A DNA stretch of 64,000 bases from Burkholderia cepacia (lineage in GTDB: Bacteria > Pseudomonadota > Gammaproteobacteria > Burkholderiales > Burkholderiaceae), in contig NZ_CP073639.1 in assembly GCF_029962485.1 (NCBI RefSeq), positions 682,001 through 746,000 of the forward strand, written 5' to 3'. Positions 51,207 through 59,348 of this stretch are shown here, piece after piece. The first letter of the stretch is position 1; each line of letters begins with the position of its first letter. The translations under genes and the position numbers were made by a program. The notes beneath the pieces were generated by a model. The model had not been told where the DNA came from, searched no databases, and saw only the letters and a program-made list of their open reading frames with translations.

Positions 51207-52325
51207 ATGATCGTCCGCGTTTTTCGTCTCGCCTTCCCCGTTGCAATCGCGACCGTTGCCTGCTTCGCGCCGCTGTCGGTATCGCCGGCCCGCGCGGCCG
51301 ACGCCGAACTGAACGTTTACAACTGGTCCGAGTACATTGCGAAAACGACGATCCCGGACTTCCAGAAACAGACCGGCGTGCATGTGCGCTACGACGTCTA
51401 CGACAGCGACGACACACTGCAGTCGAAACTGCTGGCCGGCAGTTCCGGCTACGACATCGTCGTGCCGACGTCGAACTACATGGCCAAGCAGATCCAGGCC
51501 GGCGTGTACCAGAAGCTCGACAAGACGAAGCTGCCGAACCTCGCGAACCTCGATCCCGCGCTGATGAAGAAGATCGCCGAATCCGACCCGGGCAACCAGT
51601 ACGGCGTACCGTGGGCCTACGGTACCGACGGCGTGGGCTACAACGTGCAGGCGGTCAGGAAGGCGCTCGGCGACGGCGCGCCGCTCGACAGCTGGGCGCT
51701 GGTGTTCGATCCGGCCAACGTGTCGAAGCTGAAAAGCTGCGGCGTGTCGTTCCTCGACGCACCGGACGACGTGTTTGCGGCCGCGCTCCAGTATCTCGGC
51801 AAGGACCCGAACAGCAAGAACCCGGCCGACTATCACACGGCGTTCGACATGCTGAAGAAGGTGCGCCCGTACATCACGCAGTTCAACTCGTCGGGCTACA
51901 ACAACGACCTCGCGAACAACGACGTCTGTGTCGTGCTCGGCTGGTCGGGCGACGTCAGCGTCGCACGCCGCGAAGCGGCGGCGGCGAAGCGCGGCTACGA
52001 GATCCGCTACGCGAACCCGAAGGAAGGCGGCATCCTGTGGTTCGACGTGATGGCGATTCCGAAGGATGCGCCGCATCCGGAAGCCGCGCTGCAGTGGATC
52101 AACTACATCCAGGACCCGAAGGTCAACGCGGACATCACCAACGAGATCTACTACCCGAGCGCGAACAAGGCGGCCCATCAGTACGTGACGCCGGCCGTCG
52201 CGCACGATCCGAACGTGTATCTGTCCGCCGACGTGCTCGACAGGATGACGCTGTCGAAGCCGCGTTCGGCCGACATCGCGCGACTCGAGAACCGCCTGTG
52301 GCAGCAACTGAAAACCGGCAACTGA
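51207..52325 (+). CDS. Polyamine-type ABC transporter binding protein (PotF-like, 372 aa)
   Basis: Signal peptide MIVRVFRLAFPVAIATVACF, with cleavage probably after ARA (residues 29-31). The mature protein opens ELNVYNWSEYIAKTTIPDFQ and has TLQSKLLAGSSGYDIVVPTS, the usual PotD/PotF fold and ligand cleft. Family members bind putrescine, spermidine or related amines in the periplasm. No permease or ATPase gene follows, so it serves an unlinked transporter or acts as a chemosensory partner. ATG 51207 with AAAGGGAGTGACC. Confidence 0.9.
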   Translation: MIVRVFRLAFPVAIATVACFAPLSVSPARAADAELNVYNWSEYIAKTTIPDFQKQTGVHVRYDVYDSDDTLQSKLLAGSSGYDIVVPTSNYMAKQIQAGVYQKLDKTKLPNLANLDPALMKKIAESDPGNQYGVPWAYGTDGVGYNVQAVRKALGDGAPLDSWALVFDPANVSKLKSCGVSFLDAPDDVFAAALQYLGKDPNSKNPADYHTAFDMLKKVRPYITQFNSSGYNNDLANNDVCVVLGWSGDVSVARREAAAAKRGYEIRYANPKEGGILWFDVMAIPKDAPHPEAALQWINYIQDPKVNADITNEIYYPSANKAAHQYVTPAVAHDPNVYLSADVLDRMTLSKPRSADIARLENRLWQQLKTGN

Positions 52326-52402
52326 CCGCGCCGCCCTCAACCATGCAATCATGCGAACGCGCCGTCGGCGCGTTCATTTCAATTCGACGCAACCTGACCA
52401 TC

Positions 52403-52774
52403 ATGATCGACGTTTCCTCCATCACCGACGCGTTTGCCCCCAGCGGCGAGCCGACGCAGTACCGCGTATCGCCCGAGAAGCTGATTTCCGGCGATCCGCT
52501 GCACACGCTCACGCCCGGCTTCGCGAGTCCGTGCGGCCGTTTCTCGACCGGCATCTGGGAAAGCACGCCCGGATGCTGGCACGTCGCGTACACCGAAGCG
52601 GAATACTGCGAGATCCTCGAAGGCACGTCGGTGATCACCGACCTCGAAGGCAACCGGAAAACCCTGCGTACCGGCCACCGCTTCGTGATTCCGCCAGGCT
52701 TTCGCGGCACGTGGGAAGTGGTCGAACGCACGCGCAAGATCTTCGTCGCGTACGACGAGCAACCGGCCGGATAA
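52403..52774 (+). CDS. Cupin_3 (DUF861) protein (123 aa)
   Basis: Cupin of the (S)-ureidoglycine-aminohydrolase-like family 3: FSTGIWESTPGCWHVAYTEAEYCEILEG and GHRFVIPPGFRGTWEVVE hold the two motifs; the second retains the conserved Trp and Pro-Pro. Function unknown; such proteins often accompany polyamine or amino-acid catabolism. It is 77 bp behind the binding-protein gene, likely in one operon, followed by a strong hairpin at 52790-52811. Confidence 0.85.
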   Translation: MIDVSSITDAFAPSGEPTQYRVSPEKLISGDPLHTLTPGFASPCGRFSTGIWESTPGCWHVAYTEAEYCEILEGTSVITDLEGNRKTLRTGHRFVIPPGFRGTWEVVERTRKIFVAYDEQPAG

Positions 52775-52789
52775 GCGACGGCAGCACGG

Positions 52790-52811
52790 GGGGCGCGCAA
52801 CATCGCGCCCC
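52790..52811 (+). terminator. Terminator hairpin after the cupin gene
   Basis: Stem GGGGCGCG / CGCGCCCC with a 6-nt loop, then ACTTTG. Lies 15 bp past the cupin stop. Confidence 0.65.
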
Positions 52812-52822
52812 ACTTTGCCACG

Positions 52823-52849
52823 CATTTCCACGCCAATGACATGGAAATG
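52823..52849. promoter_or_regulatory. LysR-type box upstream of LysR at 52896
   Basis: Perfect inverted repeat CATTTCCA-N11-TGGAAATG, a T-N11-A-like site, 46 bp before the LysR start codon; candidate autoregulatory operator. Confidence 0.55.
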
Positions 52850-52895
52850 ACACGCGCAACCGGTAATTTCCGGTCGTCCCGTCCCGTGTGTCGCC

Positions 52896-53783
52896 ATGCT
52901 TGCCCTGCTTCTTGCCGCCTTCTACGAAACCGCCCGCCAGGGAAGCGTGACCGCGGCCGCGAAGCGCCTCGACGTGAGCCAGCCGACGATCACGTCGCGC
53001 ATCCAGCAGCTCGAACGCCACTACGGCGTCGAGCTGTTTCATCGTCGCGGCAACCGTCTCGACCTCAGCGATGCCGGTGCGTCGCTGATGCCGATGATCG
53101 GCCAGATGCTGCAGATGGAATACGACATCGATTTCGCGTTGCGCAACGAGCGCGAACTGCACACGGGCAACCTGCGCGTCGGCACGACCGGCCCGTTCTA
53201 CATCCTGCCCGCGATCGCCGCATTCCGCCGCCAGTATCCGGCCGTGAAGATCAGCATCGAGATCGGCAACTCGCAGCAGGTGCTCGATGCGCTCGTCGAT
53301 TTTCGTGTCGACGTCGCCGTCTCGTCGAAGCGCGACGACGATCCGCGCTTCGTCCGGCATACGATCGCGAACGATCCGCTGGTGCTGGTCGTGCACCGCT
53401 CGCATCCGCTCGCCGCGCGCGAGTCGGTGACGCTCGCGATGCTGGCCCGCGAGACGCTGCTGCTGCGCGAGGCCGGCTCGCGCACGCGTGCGCTGATGGA
53501 GCACGTGCTGAAGCACGCGGGCATCGACGTGCCCGCGAACGCGATCGAGCTTGGCAGCCGCGAAGCGATTCGCGAAGCCGTGCGGCACGACATGGGCTGC
53601 ACGCTGATGCCGCGCGGCGAGGTCGGCGCGCATCCCGAGCTGCGCGCGATCGCGATCGCCGACGATCTGCCGCCGATGCACGAATACCTGTACTACCTCG
53701 ATGCGCGCGCCGATACGCGGCTGATCACGGCGTTCATGGCGAACGTCGAACGCCGCGACGAATGCACGTTTGCACGCGCATAG
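52896..53783 (+). CDS. LysR-family regulator (295 aa)
   Basis: HTH with FYETARQGSVTAAAKRLDVSQPTITSRIQQLERHYGVEL, then an effector domain with RELHTGNLRVGTTGPFYILPAI. It resembles regulators linked to 2-aminoethylphosphonate use. It converges with a HAD phosphatase gene, only 12 bp apart, so a phosphonate/phosphate theme is possible; but LysR proteins are often autonomous. Confidence 0.88.
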   Translation: MLALLLAAFYETARQGSVTAAAKRLDVSQPTITSRIQQLERHYGVELFHRRGNRLDLSDAGASLMPMIGQMLQMEYDIDFALRNERELHTGNLRVGTTGPFYILPAIAAFRRQYPAVKISIEIGNSQQVLDALVDFRVDVAVSSKRDDDPRFVRHTIANDPLVLVVHRSHPLAARESVTLAMLARETLLLREAGSRTRALMEHVLKHAGIDVPANAIELGSREAIREAVRHDMGCTLMPRGEVGAHPELRAIAIADDLPPMHEYLYYLDARADTRLITAFMANVERRDECTFARA

Positions 53784-53795
53784 CGACGCGCACGC

Positions 53796-54482
53796 TCATA
53801 CCGTTTCGAACACGTCGACGATCTGCCAGCCTCGCTGCATCGCCACCGCGCGCAATCGTTCATCCGGATTCGTCGCGATCGCATCGGTCACCTTCTCGAG
53901 CAACGGCACATCGTTGTGCGAATCGCTGTAGAACCAGCTGCGCTCGAAATCCGTCCACGCAAGACCGAGCGACGCAAGCCACGCATCGGTGCGCACGATC
54001 TTCCCCTCCCGATAGCTCGGCACGCCGGCCGGGCGCCCCGTATAGCGCGACTCGGGCCGGCCGTCGACGGTCTCGAGCTCGCAGGCGATCAGCGCCTCGA
54101 TGCCGAATGCGCGCGCGATCGGCCGCGTGATGAACGCATTCGTCGCGGTGACGATGCAGCACAGGTCGCCTCGCTCGCGATGATGGCGCACGAGGTCGAG
54201 TGCGGCCGGCGAGATCGCGGGCCACACGACGTCGGCCATGAAGCACGCGTGCCAGTGTGCGAGCCGTTCGCGCGAATAGCGTGCGAGCGGCGCAAGCATG
54301 TTGCACAGATGCGCGTGGATGTCGAGCGTGCCGGCTGCATAGCCGGCCGCGAATGCGGCGTCGATACGGTCGAATTCGGCCGCGTCGACGAGGCCGTGCT
54401 CGACCATGAAACGGCCCCAGGCCTGGTCGCTGTCGAACGGAATGAGGGTGAGGTCGAGATCGAAAAGCGCGAGTTGCGTCAT
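53796..54482 (-). CDS. HAD-superfamily phosphatase (subclass IB, 228 aa)
   Basis: HAD motif I LALFDLDLTLIPFDSD (residues 4-19; DxD is DLD), motif II ATNAFITRP with the usual T/S, and motif III FYSDSHNDVPLLEKV. This pattern is that of the HAD-IB SerB-like phosphatases that cleave phosphate from small metabolites. The start ATG 54482 is inside a much longer frame; the upstream part overlaps phospholipase C in antisense and is not coding. Confidence 0.9.
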   Translation of the reverse strand: MTQLALFDLDLTLIPFDSDQAWGRFMVEHGLVDAAEFDRIDAAFAAGYAAGTLDIHAHLCNMLAPLARYSRERLAHWHACFMADVVWPAISPAALDLVRHHRERGDLCCIVTATNAFITRPIARAFGIEALIACELETVDGRPESRYTGRPAGVPSYREGKIVRTDAWLASLGLAWTDFERSWFYSDSHNDVPLLEKVTDAIATNPDERLRAVAMQRGWQIVDVFETV

Positions 54483-54514
54483 CGAATGAAGCGTCGTGTG
54501 AACAGGAAGGAATG

Positions 54515-54548
54515 AAAAACGCGCGGCCTCGCCCACGCGAAGCCGCGC
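54515..54548 (-). terminator. Rho-independent terminator of the phospholipase C operon
   Basis: On the minus strand: stem GCGCGGC / GCCGCGC (54521-54527 and 54542-54548) followed by five T (54515-54519 region). It lies 75 bp beyond the phospholipase stop. Confidence 0.8.
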
Positions 54549-54622
54549 ACAAAAGCCGCCGGCGCGAATCGGCGCGCCGGCGGCACCCGGTGATGCGACG
54601 CCGGCCGCACGGCCGGCGCCCG

Positions 54623-56761
54623 TCAGTTGGACACGCCCATCGCCGGATCGCTGATGCTGTCCTTGCCGGTCTCGACCCGGCCCGCGAAGCGGCGCACGAG
54701 GCCGTTCTCGGCCGTCAGCGTGAAGTCGTACCAGCCGCTCGACGCGGCGAGCGTCCAGTACGGCTCGACCTGCATCCCGGCCGGTACCGCATAGCTCCAC
54801 GGGCCGTCGGTGCGGTACGCGTTCGACGTGACCGTGACCTGGCTCGCCGCGTTGCCGACGTTCATGATCGTCAGGTACACGGCGTCGTTCGCCGGGTCGT
54901 AGCACACGCGGATTTCCGGCACGGGGCCACTCGCGGCCTGCGCGACGTTGCCCTGGAATTCGCGCAGGAAGCCGTTCGGCCCGAGCACCCACAGGTCGTA
55001 GTTGCCCGCGTCGTCGGCCACCGCGCGCCACGAATCCGACAACTGCTTGCCCGCTTCGACCGTATAGCGGCGCGGCGCGCGATCGAGATGCAGCTTGTCG
55101 TACACATGGAACACCGCGCCGACCGTGCCCGTATTGCTGAACGTGAGCCACAGCAGCCCGCCCGATACGTCGGCGCTCGCGCTCGTGTGCAGCTCGTACG
55201 GCAATGCGCGCGACGGCCGCGTGCCCTGCGGCTGCACCGGCATCTGCTGCGACGCGACCGACGGCACGGGCACCGCGCCCATCAGGGCCTGCTGCACGTG
55301 CTGCGCATCGGCCGCGGCCTTGGTCGGTGCCGGCAGCGACGTCGTCGGGTTGCCGTTCGGGTTCCTGAAGTTGAATGCCGACGTCATGTCGCCGCACACC
55401 GCGCGGCGCCACGGGCTGATGTTCGGCTCCTGCACGCCGAAGCGCTGCTCGAGAAAGCGCAGCACCGACGTATGGTCGAACACTTCCGAGTTGACCCAGC
55501 CGCCTGTGCTCCACGGCGACACGACGAACATCGGCACGCGCGGGCCCGGCCCGTACGGGCGGCCGTCCGGCGCGAGCGGCGACGAATCGCCGGGCGGGTT
55601 CGGCAGCGTGAAGTACTCGTACTGCGTGGTCACGGTCGACTTGCCCGCATACGTGCCGTCGGTGTTGCGCGACGGCGGGTTCGGCGGCGGCATGTGATCG
55701 AAGAAGCCGTCGTTCTCGTCGTAGTTCACGAACAGCACGGTCTTGCTCCACACGTCCGGATTCGCGGTCAGCGTGTCGAGCAGGCGCTGCAGGTAGTACG
55801 CGCCCTGCCCCGGCGTCGACGCGCCCGGGTGCTCGCAGTACGCGGTCGGCGACACGATCCAGCTCACCTGCGGCATCCGGTTCGCCGCGATGTCGTCGGC
55901 GAGCGACTGCAGGAAGCCGCCGTCGGGCATCGTGTTGCCGATCCCCTTGTACAGCGGCGACAGCGCCTCCATCGCGGGCGTGTACGGCGCATTCGGCGAA
56001 CCGGGCACGGTCTCGTTGACCTTACGGAACGTCGCGAAACCCGCGAGCGGGTTGTCGGTGTAGTTGTCCGGCATGTTCTGGTAGACCTTCCAGCTCACGC
56101 CCGACGCTTGCAGGCGCTCCGGGTAGGTCGTCCACGTGAGGCCCGTCTTCGACGAACCGAGGCCGTCCCAGCCGTCGTTGTTCACGACGGCCGTGTTCGA
56201 GCCGGTCGGGCCGTTCGTGCCGGTCCACAGGAAGATCCGGTTCGAGTTCGTGCCGCCGTGCAGCGAGCAGTGGTACGCGTCGCACACGGTGAACGCATTC
56301 GCGAGCGCGAAGTGAAACGGCAGGTCGGACTGGCGCAGGTAGCCCATCGACGCATCGCCCTTCGACGCGGGCCATGCGGTCATCCGGCCGTTGTCCCATG
56401 CCGAATGCGAATCGGTCCACGAGTGCGCGCCGCCGACCAACAATGCGTTGCCCTTCGTGCTGTCGAGATAGAACGGCAACACCGGGCGCTTGCCGTCGTT
56501 CTGCTGCCAGACCGGCGTGCCGGCCGGCTGCGGGATCGTCAGGCGATCGCCGAAGCCGCGCACGCCGGGCATCGTGCCGAAGTAGTGATCGAACGAGCGG
56601 TTTTCCTGCATGAAGATCACGACGTGCTGGACGTCGTTGATCGTGCCCGTCTGGTTGTTGGCGGGAATCGCGAGCGCGCGCCGGATCGCCGGCGGGAACA
56701 TCGAGAAAGCCGTGCCGGCAGCGGCGGCACGGAGAAACGAGCGGCGGTCGATGGAAGTCAT
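54623..56761 (-). CDS. Phosphocholine-preferring phospholipase C, Tat-exported (712 aa)
   Basis: Twin-arginine signal DRRSFLRAAAAGTAFSMF (Arg6-Arg7). The phosphoesterase domain (PF04185 type) has the catalytic MQENRSFDHYFG (51-62) and HSWTDSHSAWDNGRMTAWPA. Two C-terminal DUF756-like domains follow. PlcN/PlcH-type enzymes hydrolyse phosphatidylcholine or sphingomyelin outside the cell or in the periplasm and help obtain phosphate. The length fits. Third gene of a minus-strand operon with two lipoprotein genes. Confidence 0.93.
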   Translation of the reverse strand: MTSIDRRSFLRAAAAGTAFSMFPPAIRRALAIPANNQTGTINDVQHVVIFMQENRSFDHYFGTMPGVRGFGDRLTIPQPAGTPVWQQNDGKRPVLPFYLDSTKGNALLVGGAHSWTDSHSAWDNGRMTAWPASKGDASMGYLRQSDLPFHFALANAFTVCDAYHCSLHGGTNSNRIFLWTGTNGPTGSNTAVVNNDGWDGLGSSKTGLTWTTYPERLQASGVSWKVYQNMPDNYTDNPLAGFATFRKVNETVPGSPNAPYTPAMEALSPLYKGIGNTMPDGGFLQSLADDIAANRMPQVSWIVSPTAYCEHPGASTPGQGAYYLQRLLDTLTANPDVWSKTVLFVNYDENDGFFDHMPPPNPPSRNTDGTYAGKSTVTTQYEYFTLPNPPGDSSPLAPDGRPYGPGPRVPMFVVSPWSTGGWVNSEVFDHTSVLRFLEQRFGVQEPNISPWRRAVCGDMTSAFNFRNPNGNPTTSLPAPTKAAADAQHVQQALMGAVPVPSVASQQMPVQPQGTRPSRALPYELHTSASADVSGGLLWLTFSNTGTVGAVFHVYDKLHLDRAPRRYTVEAGKQLSDSWRAVADDAGNYDLWVLGPNGFLREFQGNVAQAASGPVPEIRVCYDPANDAVYLTIMNVGNAASQVTVTSNAYRTDGPWSYAVPAGMQVEPYWTLAASSGWYDFTLTAENGLVRRFAGRVETGKDSISDPAMGVSN

Positions 56762-56798
56762 GATCGGGAAGGAAGGTCGTTCCGGAAAGGCGCGCGCG

Positions 56799-57059
56799 TC
56801 ACGGCGCGCAGCGCAGCTGCGAGTTCAGCAACGGCGACGGCAGCGCGGCCGTGCCCGAGGCGGCACACGGGCCGGCGCCCGGCAGCGCGACGATCGGCAC
56901 CGGCGCGCTCGCGCCGCCCGCACCGGCCGGCGCGGCATTCGCCTTCGCGGCGCTGGCGGGCGTGCTGCCCGAATCGTCGCCGCCGCACCCGGCGACCAGC
57001 GCGCTCAACACGCAGGCGGCGAGCGCGACGCGCACGCGGCGCAGGTGTGTGAGGTTCAT
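56799..57059 (-). CDS. Small lipoprotein (86 aa)
   Basis: Signal sequence with lipobox LVAGC (Cys at residue 25); the mature part is Ala/Pro/Gly-rich and disordered with two late cysteines (GPCAAS and LRCAP). Lies 12 bp after the phosphatase-LamG gene and 37 bp before phospholipase C, so it is the middle gene of a three-gene operon. Possibly anchors or assists the secreted enzymes. No family recognised. Confidence 0.7.
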   Translation of the reverse strand: MNLTHLRRVRVALAACVLSALVAGCGGDDSGSTPASAAKANAAPAGAGGASAPVPIVALPGAGPCAASGTAALPSPLLNSQLRCAP

Positions 57060-57071
57060 GTCGGCACTCCG

Positions 57072-59183
57072 TCAGTGAAGGATCGTCGACAGCGGCTTGC
57101 CCGAGCCCGCGACCGACTGCAGTTCGGTTTCGGTCACCACGCGATTCCACATCGCGACGTCGGAAAAGCTCTCGACGTTCGGCTTGACCGTCGTGCACGC
57201 GTTGACCGTATAGCCGCCGCTGTAGTGGCTCGCCGGGTAGCCGCACGCGAGCATGTGGTACTGGCCCGTGCCGTCCTCGTTCACGCCGAAGGTCTTCGTG
57301 CCGAGGCCCGGCAGCGCGGCCACGGACACCGTCAGCGGCGTGCTCTGCTTCTGCTCGCCGAGCACCGGGTCGAACGTGTAGGCCGTCATCGTCTTGCCAA
57401 CCGTGTCGATCACGAACGCCGCGTACACCCACTGGTTCGCACTCACGCTCATCGTCTTCAGGTCATTGCGGGTGGAACCATCGCCCGCGTTGTACTGGAT
57501 GTTGCAGGTGCCCGACGGCGCGCCCGACGCCTGCGGGAACAGCCCGATCGCGATGCCCGCGTTCTTGCCGCTCTGCCAGTTCTTGTTCGCGAAGACCGGC
57601 GTGCCGAAGCCGACCACGTCGGTACACGGCGTCTTCAGCCACATGCCGATCGTGAATTGCGATTGCGTCGCGATGTCGGCGTTCTGCACGAGTTTGTAGC
57701 CGTCGTACCCGTTCGTGTCGACGGTCTGCGTCGTCACCTGCAGCGCCTGACCGCCGAACGGATCCGCGCTCAGCGAGCCGCCGTTCGCGGCAGCCGAGAA
57801 CGGGCCCATCGTGCTCGCGTTCAATGCATCGACGGCCGGCAGCGCGCCGAACGGGTAGTACGACGCGAGGCCGTTCTTCAGCGTCGTCGCGAGCGGCGGC
57901 GGCGGGGGCGGCGGCGGCACGTACGCGATCCGCGCGATGCTGCCGAGCGGCGCGCCGCCCGCCGTCACCACGTAGTCGAAGCTGTAGGTGCCGGCCGCGG
58001 TCAGGCCGAGATCGCTGTCGGTATAGGTCGTCGTGCCGGCCGGCAGCGTCGCGATCTGCTGGCCCGCGCGGTACACCGCGATCGCGCCGCTCGCGGGCGC
58101 GGCCCACGTCAGCACGACGCTGTGGCCGTCGGTGCTGGCCGCGCCGGCGAGCTGCGACACCGGCTGCGCGCCGATCAGTTCGCCGCCGTCCATTTCGTAC
58201 GCGGACGCCGCGGGCAGCGCACCGAACTGCGCGAGCACGGTCGGCGCGATGTCCGCGATGCTCGCACGCGTGTGCAGGTCCGCCAGCGACGCCGGCTGCG
58301 CGGCGCTGCCCAGCCGCCCGTTGTCGGCCTGGTTCATCGCGATGAAAGTCGTCGATTCGGGCAGCAGCGGCAGGCCGTCGCTGCCGCCGGCCGCGTTCAG
58401 GCCATGGCCGCCGGTGACGACGACCAGCCAGTTCTCCTTGTTGCGCTTCGCGGTTTCGGCGACGAGCGCGCCGACGGCCGCGTCGAGTTGTTTGAGCGTG
58501 TTCGCGTACGCCGCCGCGCCGAGGCCGTAGTTCAGCGCCGCATCCTGCGCCGAATGGTATTGCGCGACGACGAGCGAGTAACCCTGCTGGATCATCGTCA
58601 CGCCTTGCTGCGTGACGCAGCTGTCGACCGCCGCGCAATTCGCGAGCGTGTCGAGGCTGCCCGCGTTGCGTCCGGCCGTCAGCAGCGTCGCGAGCGCCGG
58701 CGATCCGACTGCCGCGCCCAGCAGGCCCGCGTTCGCGGTTTTCAGCGTGTCGAATGCGGTCGGCGCCTGCAGCGCCTGGTTCGGTGCGTCGGACAGCACC
58801 TGGTGACGGTTGCCCCACGCGCCGGTGAGCAGCGTGGCCCAGCTCGGTATATCGAGGTTCGGTTGCTGCGACAGCTGGCTGTTGACGCCCCCGCTATACG
58901 CGGGCGCGACCTGCAGCTTCGCGAGATTCGGCAACGTGCCGCCCGCGATGCCGGCCGCGAGCGCCGCATAAGTGACGCCGTCGAGCTCGATCACGAGCGC
59001 ACGGTTCGTGACCTGCTGGCCCGGCGGCGTACCGTTGTTGCCCTTGCCATTGTCGGTACCGCCGGCCGCGTTCGTCGACGCGCTGCCGGTGCCGCCCGAG
59101 CCATCCATGTTGCCGCCGCATGCGCCGAGCGCGCCGACCAAGGTCAGCCCGCACAGCAGCCGCGCGAGAGTGGTCTTCCTCAT
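57072..59183 (-). CDS. Lipoprotein alkaline-phosphatase-family enzyme with FN3-like and LamG modules (703 aa)
   Basis: Lipobox LGAC (Cys22), then a Gly/Thr/Asn-rich linker. An alkaline phosphatase superfamily domain follows: ALVIELDGVTYAALAA as the metal-binding start, SWATLLTGAWGNRHQV near the nucleophile, and GGHGLN. A fibronectin-III-like segment (GHSVVLTWAAPASGAIAVYR) and an eight-proline linker (about residues 422-430) lead to a C-terminal LamG/concanavalin-like domain (about 440-690). This reads as an exported phospho- or phosphodiester-hydrolase with carbohydrate-binding ability. First gene of an operon. Confidence 0.85.
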   Translation of the reverse strand: MRKTTLARLLCGLTLVGALGACGGNMDGSGGTGSASTNAAGGTDNGKGNNGTPPGQQVTNRALVIELDGVTYAALAAGIAGGTLPNLAKLQVAPAYSGGVNSQLSQQPNLDIPSWATLLTGAWGNRHQVLSDAPNQALQAPTAFDTLKTANAGLLGAAVGSPALATLLTAGRNAGSLDTLANCAAVDSCVTQQGVTMIQQGYSLVVAQYHSAQDAALNYGLGAAAYANTLKQLDAAVGALVAETAKRNKENWLVVVTGGHGLNAAGGSDGLPLLPESTTFIAMNQADNGRLGSAAQPASLADLHTRASIADIAPTVLAQFGALPAASAYEMDGGELIGAQPVSQLAGAASTDGHSVVLTWAAPASGAIAVYRAGQQIATLPAGTTTYTDSDLGLTAAGTYSFDYVVTAGGAPLGSIARIAYVPPPPPPPPLATTLKNGLASYYPFGALPAVDALNASTMGPFSAAANGGSLSADPFGGQALQVTTQTVDTNGYDGYKLVQNADIATQSQFTIGMWLKTPCTDVVGFGTPVFANKNWQSGKNAGIAIGLFPQASGAPSGTCNIQYNAGDGSTRNDLKTMSVSANQWVYAAFVIDTVGKTMTAYTFDPVLGEQKQSTPLTVSVAALPGLGTKTFGVNEDGTGQYHMLACGYPASHYSGGYTVNACTTVKPNVESFSDVAMWNRVVTETELQSVAGSGKPLSTILH

Positions 59184-59277
59184 GTTTCCCCCTGACTGGA
59201 CTATCCGGATAGGCCCGGAGATCTGCCCGGATTCTGCTCAGGGGATGCGATGCGCGTATTTCGTTTTGCAGAAGCGC

Positions 59278-59301
59278 GCCGATACAGGTATCGGCTTTTT
59301 T
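59278..59301 (+). terminator. Hairpin with T-run, orientation plus
   Basis: GCCGATAC-AG-GTATCGGC followed by six T. No plus-strand gene precedes it within the operon; it may stop antisense transcripts, or be one end of a hairpin pair with 59305-59338. Confidence 0.5.
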
Positions 59302-59304
59302 GGG

Positions 59305-59338
59305 GGCGGGCCGGACCGGGCAACATCGCCGGCCCGCC
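59305..59338. terminator. Long hairpin beyond the beta-lactamase gene
   Basis: Stem GGCGGGCCGG / CCGGCCCGCC (10 bp) with a 14-nt loop, 10 bp past the beta-lactamase stop codon; no T-run on the minus side. Confidence 0.5.
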
Positions 59339-59348
59339 GATGGAAACG

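Noticed and set aside
49424..52774. 1116-codon open frame on the plus strand
   Set aside because: Runs through the antisense of the ankyrin and LuxR genes and then into the cupin; only its last 124 codons are the real cupin. The rest is Arg/His/Ala-rich, the usual GC-rich frame shadow.
53796..55751. Long minus frame extending the HAD phosphatase upstream
   Set aside because: The extension lies inside the phospholipase C gene in another frame of the same strand; HAD motif I begins four residues after ATG 54482, giving the normal family length.
54512..57052. 846-codon plus-strand frame opposite phospholipase C
   Set aside because: Arg/His/Ala/Val-rich antisense shadow of a clear Tat phospholipase C gene; no ribosome site or family motif.
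56610..59195. 861-codon plus-strand frame opposite the phosphatase-LamG gene
   Set aside because: Same composition as other shadows; no signal, domain or ribosome site.
59278..59301. Terminator of the beta-lactamase gene
   Set aside because: The T-run is on the plus strand, while that gene is on the minus strand; kept only as a plus-oriented hairpin.
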